Shown here in pieces: positions 21,977-35,314 of a stretch of 64,000 bases of DNA. The DNA is taken from the NCBI GenBank assembly GCA_030280995.1, contig JASXTE010000008.1:2189001-2253000 (forward strand). The letters are read 5' to 3'. Both the position numbers and the translations under genes were made by a program. Each line of letters begins with the position of its first letter. Within the stretch, counting starts at the first letter, position 1. The DNA is from Hemileia vastatrix. Its lineage: Eukaryota > Basidiomycota > Pucciniomycetes > Pucciniales > Zaghouaniaceae. Below the pieces are notes generated by a model. It did not search any database. It had not been told where the DNA came from and saw nothing but the letters and a program-made list of their open reading frames with translations.

Positions 21977-24900
21977 TTAAGGTTTTGGTTTTAAAGGATA
22001 TGCCAAATGAAAAGATTTTAGGAGTTCAGGGGCATTAGAAACATTGATGGCTGGTTCCCAGGATGTTTTGTCTGAGTCATTGAGGAAGCCTTCCCATTCC
22101 ACGAGGTATTGAAGTTTCCCCTTGCACATTCTTGAATCAAGGATACGACTTACTTCCCACTCTAGATGATCTTCTACTTCGACCGGTTCCGGAGGGGGTT
22201 GGTTCTTGCCCGGGTATATTTCTCGAGCCAGTTCCAGGAGAGATACATGGAAAACAGGGTGAATCGCCGGCCATTTAGGAGGTAACTTGAGTCAAAATGC
22301 AGTTTTAGAGACTTCAGAGTCGATTTTGAATGGTCCCAAGCGCTTTTCAGCCAGTTTCTTTGATGGATGTATTGTTCAAATGTTTCGTGCATCGAGCCAT
22401 ACTTTGTCGCCTGGTTTAAAGGAAGGAGCAGATTGTCGATGTTTGTCGGCCTGTTCCTTGTATCTTCAAATCGCTGATTCCAAATTTGTTTTAAGTTCTT
22501 CTTGGAGTCGTGATATAGTTCGAAGATAATGTTCCGCAGGATGATTAGTTCCTACATGGATTGAGTTGAATCGAGGATGTCGTCCATAAATGGTTTCGAA
22601 GGGAGATTGTTGTGTCGAAGAATGAGTCGAGTTATTATAAGCCAATTCGGCCAATGGTAACCATGTGGTCCAATTGTCTTGATGGTAACTGACATACATT
22701 TGAAGATATTGTTCGAGGATTTGGTTAACTCTTTCTGTTTGACCATCGGTTTCAGGGTGATAGGCCGTGGAGAGGTTCCTCGTGATATTGAGTTGTCGAC
22801 ACAGTTGGGTCCAGAAAGTGGATACAAACAATGAGCCTCTATCTGAAATAATATCATTTGGTAAGCCGTGTTTGGAAAATACATATTCTAGAAACAATTT
22901 TGACAAATCTTCTGCTGTAGCAGTAGTAGTGGTTTTAATGAAAATAGACATTTTTGAAAATCTATCTACTATTACTAATATAGCAGCAAAATCATTAGAA
23001 AAAGGAAGTTGAGAAATGAAATCCATCGATAAAGATTCCCAAGGTTTAGAGGGAATAGGAATTGGTTGAAGCAACCCATGCTTCCGGTGACGGGGAGCCT
23101 TATTCCTATTACATTCGTAACAAGCTTTTATATAGGCCTTGATTTCCCTGGTCATACCTGGCCAGAAGAAATCCCTCGCTATTAACTGGTAGGTTTTATC
23201 AACCCCAAAATGACCAGCTAATGGAGAATCATGTCGACTGTTGAAAATCCATAATTTTATCTTTTTGTTGTCGGGTATGACTACTCTACCTTCGAAGACT
23301 AATAGACCTGATTCAATACTAAATCTTTTGGCCCCTTGCTTCGAGAGTATTTTGTCTTTTAACCCTAAACAATATTTGTCCTTTGACTGAGCTTCAAGGA
23401 TGTTGGATAGTAGATTTTGAAAAGATTGAATTGTCATCGAATTAAGTTGATGAGTCGTTAACATTGATTCATTGAAGATTGATTGCACATTTGCTGGGTT
23501 CTTGTCAGCAAACGCGTCCCCCTGCTGTGGGTAAATGTCGTCCCGACGTGACAAGATATCTGGGACAATGCAGTTTTTACCTGGGCAATAGGAAATAGAG
23601 AAAGAAAATTCAGACAAAAATTCAGCCCACCTGGATTGACGCCTGGTTAACACTTTGGAAGACATAAAGTATTTTAAAGCATTATGATCTGTTAAAATTT
23701 GAAAAGGACCATCTAGGCTGAGAAGAAAAGAACGCCATTTTTTAAGACAATGGATAATAGCTAAAAGCTCTTTTTCATGAATTTCATAATTTAATTCTGC
23801 TACAATGAGTTTGCATGACTCAAAAGCAACATGATGAAACAATTTTGTTTCAGGATTTAATTGGGAGATGACTCCTGCAATAGCATAATCACTTGCATCT
23901 GTCTCAACTATTGTCAAAGCAGAAGGATCAAAATGTCAAAGAATTGGGGCTGTGGTGAACGCCGTTTTTAGTGCTTCAAATTCCTTTTGTGCTGTAGAAG
24001 TAAAAACAAAAGGAATGTCTTTTCTAAAAAGAGAAATAAGATTGGAAATAGTTTTAGAGTAATATTTAATAAATCTTCTATAGAAGTTTTCAAAACCCAA
24101 AAATCCTTGGAGTGATTTAATGGTTTTGGGCTCAGGCCATTCCAGGATTTTCTGGACTTTTTTGTCATCCATGACTAAACCGTCAGTGGACAAAGTAAAA
24201 CCCAAAAAATCAATTGATTTGAGGTGGAATTTGCATTTATTATGCTTGGCGTAGAGACCATGATCTTGAAGTCGATTTAGGACCTGTCAAACATGATGAA
24301 TATGTTCATCTAGTGTTTTCAAGAATATTAAAATATCATCTAAATAGACAACTACAAATTTTTCAACAACATCTTGAAAGATGTCATTAACAAAAGTTTG
24401 AAAAGTTGAAGGTGTGTTACACAATCCAAAAGGCATAACTAAATATTCAAAACTACCAAATCTAGTGCACATTGCAGTCAGTGGTTCATGACCTTCTGCA
24501 ATGCGAATCAGATTGTAAGGGCCTCAAAGATCAATTTTAGAAAAGAAATTTGCACCATTGAAAAGGTTAAGAAGTAATGACATAGGAGGAAAAGGATATG
24601 CATTCTTCTTAGTGACTGTGTTGAGCTTTCTATAGTCAACACACAACCTAAGACTACCGTCCTTCTTTTTTACAAAGAGGACAGGGGAGCCGGTTGGAGA
24701 TTTACTGGCTCTGATGAAACCTTTGGCTACATTCTCTGCAATGTAGTCTCGAAGAACTTGAGATTCGTCCTTTGACAAAGAATAGACAGGACCTGCCAGA
24801 GGTACTGGGCCTATAAACTCTATTTGATGGTTGTAGGGTCAATGAGGTGGTAACTTATCGGCCTTGCGGATTGAGAAAACATCAAGGAAATTGTGGTAGA

Positions 24901-25600
24901 TTTCTGGTAGAGTTGATTTGGTCGTCCTCTTCATCTTTGAGAGAATCTGTCGAGGGGATACCTGAATTGAGAGAGCAGAATTCGATTAATTTGAGGCAAT
25001 TTAAATCCTCTTTGAGTGAAGTCATCGAGCTAGAAGGGTTAGCCATTTGCTCATTTAGAAAAAGATCAGATGCTTGCAAGTCATCTGGCAGAGATTTGTC
25101 CTCTAGCAGGACATTGTCAGGCGGGTTGTTTAACTCCCTATTGACCTGCATTGAAGAATCAGAAATATACTTAGAGCGTGGGGTGATCAATCCCCTAGTC
25201 CAATCAATTTCGGGATTCCAATGCGTTACAAAGTCATGGCCAAGAAGGGTATCGTCCATCCTTGGGGCGTCCAAGACTGATAATTCCCACTCGAAGGGGG
25301 GAAAGTTCGGAAAGTTGAAAACCCATAAAACTTTCTTACTTACCCAATATTTGGGTTCCTCTGATTCGACAAAATAGATTGGAGTTCAATCGACATCTGT
25401 AAATGTTAGTTGAAGCTTCTCGGAAAAAGATAAACTAACAAAAGAAATTGAAGCTCCAGAGTCTATAAGACAACTGAAGGGGATATCCTCCTTAAAAAGA
25501 ATGAATCTCAAGCGGTTTAAGGCAACTCAAGTCCTTAAGACATGGAGGTTCTGTGCACTGGGAGAGATAAGATAGTTTGCTTTGCACACAAGTAAACTAT
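21977..25600 (-). pseudogene. Element E pol: protease, RT, RNase H, integrase, chromodomain
   Basis: Read leftwards: protease LIDSGAS (near 25460) and LLGHDFVTHWNPEIDW; RT with [18 protein letters not shown] and VVYLDDIL; RNase H with ETDAS, ELNYEIHEKELLAI and TDHNAL; integrase zinc finger (H..HFGVDKTYQLI..C..C), core MDFI, SDRGSLF and HPETDGQTERVNQ (DDE residues present); then a chromodomain (WEVSRILDSR, QYLVEWEGF, SWEPAINV) ending at TAA 21977. In-frame stops in RT, RNase H and integrase are all TGA, at positions where the family has Arg or a CGA codon is plausible. The protease is in a different frame from Gag and from RT, so at least one indel lies near 24925. The order and chromodomain place E in the chromoviruses. 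Confidence 0.93.
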
Positions 25601-25603
25601 CTA

Positions 25604-26791
25604 CTAGTTTTTTGACTTCGAACTAGTACCTTCTCTTTCCTTCAACTTTACACAGTCTTCCAACTTGTGCTTACCCCCACAATACATACATAACCCATTA
25701 TCTGCTTGTCTCTTCCTCTCAGCTTCTTTAAGTTCCCCTTTAGGATCCAGTACTTTGCTGATATCGCCTGGGGTCAAGCCTTTTGGTCGAGGTTTATCCT
25801 TTCCCCTATTGGGTTTGGATTGAGTTGAGGAGGATTGATTTGGTCGTGGGTGTGAAGAAGTTCCCAATTTAAAATTTAGGCCTTGAGATTTGTTGGCATA
25901 TCGACGATGTTGAAGTCGTCCTTGATAAACGCCGTCAATTTCAAGGGTTCAATCCATTAAATCCATTAAAGTAGTCATCTTCTGACCGTGAAGATTTAAT
26001 TGATCCAGAATCCTCAAAGGAAGTCCTTTCTTGAAATGATACTTAAGGGCAGCATCATTCCAACCTACTCCAGTTTGAAGTGCTCTGAAGTTTGAGATAT
26101 ATTCAGAGGCTTTACCATTATCACTCATGCGAAGAAAATCAAGTTCAATTTCTGCGTTGTACGTTTCATTAGGGTCCTCAAACAACGTAAAAAGTTGGTC
26201 TTCGAACTTTTCCCAATTATTGATAAGTAAGTGGGTTTCTGTCAATGAAAGCATGAGCAGATAAGGTTCGAACCATCTTGCTGCTTTCCCGGCTAGGAAT
26301 GAAGAAGCGTAAACAACCTTTGATCAGTCGCTGTTAAAGGTTCGAGGGTCATTATGGAACAGTAGCTTGCAGGTTTTCAAGAAGGGTCGCAATCTGTCGG
26401 GGTGATCTCCGTCAAATTTGTCAGGAGATTTCATAGAAGGAGTTTTGAACTTAGATCCCTCTGAAGACGTTGGATTTGAAAGGGTTTTCATGAAAAGTCT
26501 CATGAAATCTTCCAGAGAGTTAGATGGTCCAGGTTCTGAGGATTGGCCAGCAGGGTGATTGGCAGGGGCGGATGGTGCCTCGTGCATTGTATCCTCTCCT
26601 TCTTCTTCATCACAAGAATCTTCAAAATCTTGTGGGATGTCTTCTACAGATTGAACTGAATGTTGCCGTTCCCTAAGGTTGAGTGGTTCCAAAGAGTGAG
26701 TGCGGGAAACAGACCTTGTGGCTGTTGGCCTGCCCCTAGCGCGAGCTCTAGTAGTAGTTCCCGGAGGAGGAGTGCGTTGAACAGGTGCCAT
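25604..26791 (-). pseudogene. Element E gag
   Basis: Starts at ATG 26791 (MAPVQRTPPP), 72 bases inside the 5' LTR. It has an Arg-rich then acidic N-terminus, the agaricomycete-type capsid block SPDKFDGDHPDRLRPFL and KVVYASSFLAGKAARWFEPYL, a second capsid block around 26250-25950, and a zinc knuckle CMYCGGKHKLEDC (C-x2-C-x3-H-x4-C) near 25690. TGA codons at about 26322 and 25946 interrupt it in one constant frame; both stand at likely CGA sites. No recognisable canonical primer-binding site follows the LTR at 26863. Confidence 0.88.
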
Positions 26792-26863
26792 TTTAAAACT
26801 TTAAAAACACCTAAAAGGACGTAGTAGTGCAAAGAATGAGAACTACGGAGAATTAAATTATAC

Positions 26864-27632
26864 TGTCACCGGACGACCTATGCACAAGGTCGAGGATGTT
26901 CCTGAAAGTGAGATGAGAGTTAGAACTCCTTCAAAGCACAGAGGAGTGATTCGAGGAAGTGATTCGAAGGTCACTTGAAGTAAGAGCTAAAGGTTCGAGG
27001 TTTGTTCAAGAAGAATCATAAAATAGTTTCAAAGGTAATAGGAATTCTTAAGATCTCACGAAGTGTTGGAAACTCAATAATCAAAGATTTAGGGTTTAGA
27101 AATGAATATTGAGAAAATAAAAGAAAGATACAATAACAATGATTTAACTTTAAAGATTTACCACTATTAATGTAAATACAATTTATAATTTAATTCTAAG
27201 GAATATTGAACCAAATACCCAACCCTTTTATATCCTTTATTCCTCTTCGCATTGACCTCCCTTTCATCGCACCATTCCCATACCATTGACCATTACTAAC
27301 ATACACTTAGACCCTCTTCGCTAAATATCTGTCCATGTTCAATTTACCCCTTTTTAATTAATTAACAAAAACTTTAATGAAAACTACTACTGTACTATTA
27401 CGTTGATCCTAGCGCTGTGTGTCGCTTATTGAAAAGGAGACTAAGGCACCCTATTGGGAGATTGACTAATTTAGATTTAGAGTTTAGGCTAGCGCAGTTA
27501 AATAGTAAGTACACAAAGGGGAATCGCAGTTGCTATGGAAAATTGCTTTCTGCGCTTTGAGTATAGATTTAGGACTCGATATTATTTATTTAATGAGCTG
27601 CTGTTGCCTCGAGTGTCACGTGGCGTGTGACA
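26864..27632 (-). mobile_element. Element E 5' LTR (right)
   Basis: 769 bp from TGTCACCGG to GTGTGACA, partner of 18875-19646. As gag-pol runs leftwards this is the 5' LTR. By eye the pair shows around 20 differences, so the insertion is not recent. Confidence 0.92.
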
Positions 27633-27637
27633 TTCAC
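27633..27637. repeat. Target-site duplication of element E, right copy
   Basis: TTCAC, identical to 18870-18874. Confidence 0.93.
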
Positions 27638-30510
27638 CAATGAAGAGGAAAGACATAGAGGATAATATTAAGATGTTATTAAAAATGAACATTCTTGAGA
27701 AGGTTGAAACTACACCAAAATATTTTGTAATATCACCAGTGCTAATTTCTTATGAACAAGATAAAGCAAGACTGTGTGGTTATTATAGAGCATTAAATAC
27801 ATTTACAGTAGATGATATTTATCCCTTTCCAAGGATTGCCTCAATACATGCTACCCTTAAAGGTGCTAAGTATATAAGTTTCCTAGATGGAAATAAAGGG
27901 TACCATCAAATTCCTGTTGAAAAGAATTCACAAAACTTTTTGTTGATAACAACACATATGGGAATTTATAAATATTTCAGGATGCCATTTGGACCAAAAA
28001 ATGCTCCATCAGTACTTCAGAAGTTAATGGATATAACATTCCATAATGAAGTGATTGAAGGTTGGTTAATGGTATACATTGATGACATCATAGTTTTCTC
28101 TAAAACATATGATGAACACTTAATCCATTTAAAGAAGGTATTTCAGAAAATGGATGAAGTAAAAATTACCCTTGCATTGAAAAAATGTAAATTTGGGTTT
28201 GAATCTTTAAAAGTGCTTGGTCATATTGTATCTGGCTTACAAATATGTGTAGACCAAAATAAGTTGACTGAAATAAAGAATATTGGCATTCCTCAAAATT
28301 TAAAGGATGTACAATCTTTTCTTGGCATGTGTGGTTGTTATAGACAATATATAAAAAACTACCAATTAATTGCTGCACCATTGACCACACTGATAAAGAA
28401 ATCAGAAGCTTTCATTTGGAATAATGAAAGACAACAGGCCTTTGATAAGTTGAAATAATGCTTGATGACAGCTCCTATCTTGGGATTACCTTTTTTCCAA
28501 TTACATTTTGTATTATATACAAATGCAAGTTTTATTGGTCTGGGTGCAGCTTTGCATAAAAAACAACTTATTGAAGGAAAAATGTCAGAAGTAGTAATCT
28601 GCTATATTTCAAGTACTCTGAGAATTAGTGAATTGAAATATGGTGCTACTCAACTTGAATGTTTGGCAGTAGTATGGTCTCTTAAGAAGCTACATCACTA
28701 CCTTGAAGACCAAAAATTTGAGTTAATAACTGACTGTAGTGCAGTTAAGTCACTCTCAAACATGAAAACTCCTAATAGACACATGTTTAGATGGCAATTA
28801 GCTGTACAAGAATACAGAGGACGTATGACTATTACACATAGAGCAGGAACCTTTCACTCTAATGTAGATCTGTTATCTAGAGTACCTCTGCCTAATAATG
28901 AAGATAATCCTGCTTATGTTCCTGAACCAGAGATTATTAAAATTTATGGCATTTATATTGTAGATCTTTAGAATGAATTTATGCAATCAATTCTTAATTA
29001 TTAAGATTCAGATCCTGACTTGAGTAAACTCACTACAATATTAAATGATCCATCTAATACTTCAATGAATTTTTTAATAAAAACATTACCAAATAAGTAT
29101 AAAGAAGAATTAGAAAAAGGAAAATTTTCCATTAAGGATGGTTTTATATATTACAGGAAAAAATTGAGGAATGTAATTGTAAATTCTCCTTCAATGAAGG
29201 AGTTAATGTTAAGTATATGTCATGATGATATATTAGAAGGTCTTTTTGACTTCCATAAAACATTAACCAGAGTAAAAAACACAGCTTGGTGTATTAACAT
29301 GTCTGATGATGTTCAAAAATATGTTGAGACATGTGATTCTTGTCAAAAATCTAAAAAATTAACAGGTAAAAGAGCTGGTTTAGTACAAAAAATTGAGCAA
29401 CCCAAAGCTCCATGGGAAATAGTTAACATGGACTTTGTAACAGGTTTGCCAATAGCAGGGCATAAGAGTTATAACTCTTGCTGGGTAGTTGTTGATAGGT
29501 TTACAAAAATGTGTAAATTTATTCCTACTCATAAAGAGGTTTCTGAAAAAGACTTGGCTTTTTTAAGGTGGACACAAATGTTAAATATAGCAGGTTTCCC
29601 CAAAGCAATAGTTTCTGACAGAGATCCTAAATTTACTTCTGAGTTCTGGAAATCACCTATGGATGTTTCAGGGTGTCAATTAAACCTTTCTACAGCACAC
29701 CATCCACAAACTGATGGGCTAGCAGAAAGAATGATGCAAACCTTAGAAGATATGATAAGAAGTTATTGTGCTTATGGCCTTAACTTTAAAGACAATGACA
29801 AATTCACACATGATTGGGTAGCCCTTATCCCAGGTTTAGCATTTGCATACAATAGTACAGTACATTCTGTCACTGGCAAAAAGCCATTTGAGTTATTATT
29901 GGGTTATGTACCTAATACCCCTGCTAAAACTCTTAATCAATTACCTAGATTGGATATCCATCCAGGAACTAAGACTTTTCTTCAAATGCAAGAATTATGC
30001 AGAAAACATGCTCAAGAATGTATAAATAAGGCATTTGAGTATGAAAAGAAAAGATGGGATAAAGCCCATAAAGAACAAATGTTCAAAGAGGGTGATGAAG
30101 TCCTTATTTCAACCCTACATTTCAATTTAAATGGTAATCTTAAATTGAAGGATCCATTCATTGGACCATTTGTAGTTAAAAAGATGGTTGGTAATAATGC
30201 TGTTGAGGTTATTCTATATGCACCATATGATAGAAAAAATCCAGTATTTCCTATTTTTCTTATAAAACCATACCATTCTAATGATACTGCTCTATTTCCA
30301 AGAAGATCAGGAAGGCATAAACAGCAACCTGAAGAAATAGTTGAAAAGGCAGAAATTGAAAAGATACTTAAAAAGAGACACCTTACTAAAGAAAAGGGAG
30401 TTGAGTATCTATTAAGATTTAAAAATAAATCAAGTGAATATGACCAGTGGATTCCAGAAAATGAAATCTCTGATCTTAAAAATCTCTTGAAAAAATTTAA
30501 ATCTAAATAA
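27638..30510 (+). pseudogene. B1 pol, 3' part: RT, RNase H, integrase, chromodomain
   Basis: Continues the B1 pol interrupted by E. RT shows RLCGYYRALN (Asp changed to Tyr), YFRMPFGPKNAPS and MVYIDDIIVF; a stop TAA at 28456 follows. RNase H begins FVLYTNASF, where the catalytic Asp of TDAS is Asn. Stops TAG and TAA near 28969 and 29002 precede the integrase (29020-30510). That integrase keeps the core DDE (MDFVTG, SDRDPKF, GLAERMMQ), but its zinc finger has lost one His (EGLFDF against AGHFDF in D). The C-terminus is a chromodomain (EIEKILKKR, EYLLRFKNK, DQWIPENEIS). The last 140 residues are almost identical to B2, the upstream parts less so. Confidence 0.92.
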
Positions 30511-30613
30511 TACTGTTCATTCAGTATATGTATTATAAAAATTATTTTTTTTATTTTATTATTTCACTCCTTAGTTTTAATTAAAATGTCTTAACATTTT
30601 TTTATTGTTTTTT

Positions 30614-30626
30614 TGGGGTGAGGGAG
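30614..30626 (+). promoter_or_regulatory. Polypurine tract of B1
   Basis: GGGGTGAGGGAG directly before the LTR start TGTCAGCC, following a T-rich stretch; the expected plus-strand priming site. The same word precedes the LTR at 38297. Confidence 0.7.
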
Positions 30627-31804
30627 TGTCAGCCTAAATATCCTTAGGACTGAGTATTTCTTATGCTTAAAATAAGATAACCTTAAGTAGATTAAGCTTA
30701 TATCTTAAAAATAAGGTTAAAATAATAATATATATTATTTAATTATATATATATATAATTATTATTCTATTATATAACTTATAACAGTTTAAATAGCTTA
30801 TCCATGGCCTAATAATACTTATTAAGGTGTTAATGGAGTCATAATATACTTATCTTAAGTGATATGAAGTAATTATTGACATACATAAGCTTAAATGTAT
30901 ACATAATGCTCATATTCAGTGAAATATGCAGTATATTATGTATATTTAGGTCTATAAGTGGGTTTTAGCCCCTTAATAGCCTATAACCTTTGTTTTTCTG
31001 CTCATTTTAGGTCATATGGACAAAATCAGTGGACTCACAACGCCTACAGAAGCATAGACACCTATATCAGGCGCATACACCCAGTTTGGACAGCTAAAAT
31101 TACTTCCTTGGATGGTTATTCACGGATTTATGGGTTGGAAGGATGTTTCTGGGATAATGTGGATGCTTGGGGATGTTATTGGGGGCTTGGACATTTTATT
31201 TGTTTCCTTTATATGCTTTTAGTTTCATTAAATCTCTTTTTGATTATTTATTTTACCTGTTTCTTTATGGTATCCGCTTTTATCTGGGTTTTCTATTTAT
31301 GGTATGGATCAGTGTTATTATTGATAGTGATGGAGGGTCCTTACTGGAGGTCTGGGTGTTGAAACTGCTTGAACTGGACGCCATGGGGAGGTTATGGGCC
31401 CTCACAGTGCTGTAATTGCCGGGGATAGCAGTGACATCATCTGGATTGAAGGTCTGTGCACTCCAGTGGATTTGGGTATAAGTAAGGAGGGATTTTTACA
31501 GTTATTTATCATCATTCAATTACTACAACTCCAACAAACACTACTATACAATTATTAACATTTAGAAATATATTATAAAGCCACTATAATTTGATTTTAT
31601 CTTTATATAAAGCTATAACTATATTTTATTCATCTATTTTCCACCACTAGCACACACTTAAATCCAAGTATTGTGAGTTTGACTTGAGTATAACTATTTT
31701 ATTAGTCTTCCCCTGAGGTTTAATCACTAAATCATTTATTAATAAGTAGTAGGACCATAAAAAAACACTATTATATCATACTTATATACTAGACTATACT
31801 GACA
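30627..31804 (+). mobile_element. LTR2 of chromovirus B (shared by B1 and B2)
   Basis: 1178 bp, nearly identical to LTR3 (38297-39474). It is both the right LTR of B1 and the left LTR of B2. A TATA-like GGGTATAAGTAAGG lies near 31475. An open frame inside it is a by-product of recent copying. Confidence 0.93.
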
Positions 31805-32314
31805 ATTGGGGGTCTTTCCTTATATTTTACTTATTATTTAGTATAAGCCTTGGGACGTGATTTTTACCTTAGTACAGCTCAAAATTAACCAAATATTTTG
31901 GTTTTCTGCATATTAGTGGGTCATCATAACTCATTGATTGCGGAAAAGAACCCTTAAAATAATTGTACTAATTTTTTATCATAAAAATTAGATATTTACA
32001 GTAGTAACTGTACCCAATATAAACCCAATTTCACTTGGTATTTGGACACCAATATAACAGCCAATTAAATTGGTATTTGGTTAAAGCTTGGTAATCTAAT
32101 TATTCACCCTTATAGAGGTCTAGTTAAACTTATTATTATATTTTTAACAGATTTTTTAGAATTTTTCTTACATTTTATTTAAATAGATAAAGATATAAAT
32201 TCAGGGTAAGCTCCATTGCTTTTTTATTAGTAATATAATTGCTAATATTATTTGTCTACTAATTCCATAGAGTTTTTCCTTTTGTAGACGTAAAATATTG
32301 TCATTCTTAACAAT
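31805..32314 (+). other. B2 leader with candidate primer-binding site
   Basis: AT-TGGGGGTCTTTCC follows the LTR, as in B1. The leader is AT-rich and matches 15371-15880 throughout. No other gene was seen. Confidence 0.55.
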
Positions 32315-32861
32315 ATGAGTGCTCCCCAGGACAGTGTAAGTGAAAAGCCTGCTTATAATACCAGGTCTAAAGCTAACAAAAACTTTCCAGGACATCACCA
32401 TGGAGGGATAACAGTACCCCCAGCCAGAAAGCATGAGTATAGAGGAAAAGGACGCCCTCTTAAAAAAGATAACTATAAAAAAGACGTCTCCTCCTCTTCA
32501 GGATCAACTGTCCCACCTGGCCAAACAGGTTCTGAAGTTGGAGGAATCAAAATCTCTCGTGTTCAAAGAGGTAGAGCAGCTGAAAAACAATTGCAAGGTA
32601 GGGTTTCAGCAGATGAATCAGGCATTGGCAGAATTAAAGGGAGGCCAGCCCAGTCAATCAAATCAGCAACCCCCTACCCAAGGAGAGTCAACTCACTCCC
32701 AGGAGAAAATCCTGGTAGACAAATGGAAATGGGACTGGTTTCACCAACAGTGGACAAGCCACAGTTGCAACAGGGATCCACCCCCTCATCTGACTTCCTC
32801 AGCTCACCCTTACAAAGGAAAAAAGCGCCAAAAATCAGGACTGGCAACCATCGCTTGGTAA
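32315..32861 (+). pseudogene. B2 copy of the overlapping spliced coiled-coil ORF
   Basis: Exon 1 32315-32335, intron 32336-32390 (GTAAGT, GCTAAC branch site, TTTCCAG, 55 bases), exon 2 32391-32861 in an alternative frame. It reads MSIEEKDALLKKITIKKT, a heptad-like coiled coil, GFQQMNQALAELK, KILVDKWKWDW and a basic HPYKGKKRQKSG tail ending W-TAA. One stop (TAA 32409) lies just after the acceptor; B1 reads CAG there. At the end, a donor GGTAAGT and an acceptor AATATAAG (intron 32859-32912) would fuse it in frame to the downstream Gag frame in B2. In B1 and D the same splice gives an immediate TAA. Confidence 0.6.
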
Positions 32862-35314
32862 GTAGATTACCCTCTCAGATTGAACATAATACTGATAATT
32901 ACAATATAAGTAATTCTATTGATGTTAAATCTGTGCAAAAAATAGAGGAGGATTTAAGAAATTTAGGTTTTAGAGTAGATACACCTGACTTGTCTTTTGT
33001 CCACAATAACAGTACTATTTACAATGATAATACAGTTAATCCTCAGTTGAAACCATCTACTAGTGAGATGAGAAGTTCACAGGAGAGTGAGAGAATTGAA
33101 AAGGAGGACATGGAATATTTTAAAAATAATCCAACTGTCCATAGAATTGTTTCAGCATTGTGGAATAGAATGACTTCTTGTGAGGAACAGACAGTTAAGC
33201 TCACTAGTGATACAATTTCATCCTTGACATTAAACATTTCTCAATTAGCAACAAGTAACAAAGAATTAGAGAAAGAACATTTGTCTCTAACCCTTAAATA
33301 TGATTCATTGAGTAATAAATATAATGATCTTTCAAACAAATTCTGTGAGTTAGAAAAATTATATGAAACACATTTATTGAAAACTGAATCAAGAACAAAT
33401 TTATCTTTTGCCCAGACAAATCAAAGTGTCTCTGAGTTGCTACAAAGATTAACTAAAGTTGAGATTGAAACTGCCAATCTACTAATGAACCAGGATAATC
33501 ATAAGTATAATCAATATAATAATAATCCTTTCATTGGCAAAAGTGAATCTCATTCCTTCCCTATACCACCACAATTAAAACCATCTGGTGGTAGTGTCAA
33601 ATCTGAAAATGTAAGTCACAAATCTGTGCAGGAAGAAATACAAGACCATTTATCAAAAGTGAATGAGTTGTTGAATTTACCTAAGATTAGTGAGATAAGA
33701 TCCAATCAGAAAAACTGGCCTAAGATAGATCAGTACCCAACTAATGATGGGGAAGCCAGCTCTGATTGGCATTATTTTATTCAAAGAATATACAACTTGA
33801 AATTCTCATATAAGTTACCAGATGAAGAGATAACATCAAAATTAATTTCTTTATTTAAGGATGTTGCTTTATTATGGTTTGAAGCTGTCTTAAGTGAGGG
33901 TAGAGACTACTCTTGGGCTGAATGGAAACAACTTATTGAAAAACAATTTGGAGGTTCTAAATTCAGGCTTACTCAGCAGAGACTTTATGAGAAGACTAGG
34001 TATAATCCGTTGAATGGTGACAAACCTATGGTATTTTTAATGAATTTAAACAAAATATTAAAAGCCATAGAGCCTCATATGGATTTTAACTTATGGAAAG
34101 ATAAGATAATATATAAATTACCTATATCTGTCAGAGACATTGTTGTAGCTAGAACATTAAATGTTACTGAATATTTTGATTTTATTAATATTTGCAATGA
34201 AATATTATTAAACCATAAGTATGAATCAAGGTATTCCACTTATAAACAAAATGTTGAACCTGTAAAAACTCAGAATTCAAAAACACTTCAGGAGAAGCAG
34301 AAAAAACCTACTGCACCTGTAGTACCTAAAAAGTATGAAACAAATACTTGTTATAAGTGTAACAAACCTTGGGTCAAAGGTCACAAATGTGAGAAAAACA
34401 TAAATATTGTTGAAAATCAACGTGAATCTGAAACTGAAACTGAAAAGAGTAAAGAATCAAGTGATTATGACAGCAATATCTCATATAGTGATGAAAATGA
34501 AGTCTGTATGTTGGAAGATGATTTGTCCATCTTTGAAAAACCAATATTAAATATGGTCTCAAATGAATCTTTAATGAATTTTGAGGATGCTGAAATCATT
34601 AAGGATATACAAGCTGATAACTTTAGAATGACACCTATCACGGTTCCAGCTATCATTTCTGGTGAAAATGTTAATATAGTACTGGACACAGGTGCTTCTG
34701 GTTCTGTTGTTTCCACTAATACATTACAGAAAATTGATAGTGAATATAATTTTAAGCTTGAACCACTTCAAAATAAAAATTGGAGAGGTTTTGGATCAGT
34801 ACTACACCCCATTGGTAAATACAAAGCTGCTGTTTTCTTTAAACACCAAAATGGGTATGTAAGGGTAACTTGTGACTTTGTAGTAATGGATAATACTAAT
34901 TGTAGTAACTGTTTTATCATTGGAAATGATATTCTGACTAAATTTGGTGTAAAATTAGACCCTGCTAATAACAATTTTACAATTGGCATGAATGCTAAGA
35001 GGAAATTTAAAATAAATTCTTTTAACACAGTATTACACATTGAGTCAGTAACAAATTCCCCGTCTAAAGGAAGAGAATCCAATGAGATGGAACTTCTGGA
35101 AACAGAAATTTCAAAAGCATCATTTGGCACTCAGATAAGTAAAACTGAGAAAGATAATATTTTGGAATTAATTAAAGCTTTTCCAATGGCTTTTGCACAT
35201 GGTACAAATGAACTTGGCCTTGTAAAAGATCATGAAATGAAGATTAGTTTAACCTGTGATATGGATAATAATCCTGCTAGTCTTAAAAAAAACCATACCC
35301 TGCTTCACCAATGA
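32315..35314 (+). pseudogene. B2 Gag-protease (unspliced frame, 999 codons)
   Basis: Starts MSAPQDSVSEK with the YNTRSK motif common at Gag N-termini. It has a low-complexity stretch overlapping another frame (32391-32861), coiled coil at about residues 300-395, capsid at about 480-640 (SDWHYFIQR, KDVALLWFEAV, QFGGSKFRLTQQRLYE), zinc knuckle CYKCNKPWVKGHKC near 680, and protease LDTGASGSVVS near 790 (aspartic protease, Asp-Thr-Gly). It ends early because an A run at 35286-35293 has 8 A where B1 has AAAAAGAAA, shifting out of the RT frame. B1 and D read through at this point in one frame, so the ancestor was a Gag-Pol fusion. Gag would form virus-like particles in the cytoplasm. Confidence 0.9.

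Larger units (their letters stand above)
18875..27632 (-). mobile_element. Element E: minus-strand chromovirus with an antisense cluster gene, nested in B1
   Basis: 8758 bp bounded by TGTCAC...TGTGACA, 5-bp target duplication TTCAC, LTRs at 18875-19646 and 26864-27632. Gag-pol runs leftwards from 26791 to 21977 and ends in a chromodomain. Between pol and the left (3') LTR there is a plus-strand spliced Zn2Cys6-like gene and a long TTTTA microsatellite. The sequence is unusually rich in TCGA words. Confidence 0.93.

Noticed and set aside
30958..31362. 134-codon frame inside B LTR2, also in LTR3
   Set aside because: Shared only because LTR2 and LTR3 are recent copies; broken in LTR1 and lacking any motif.
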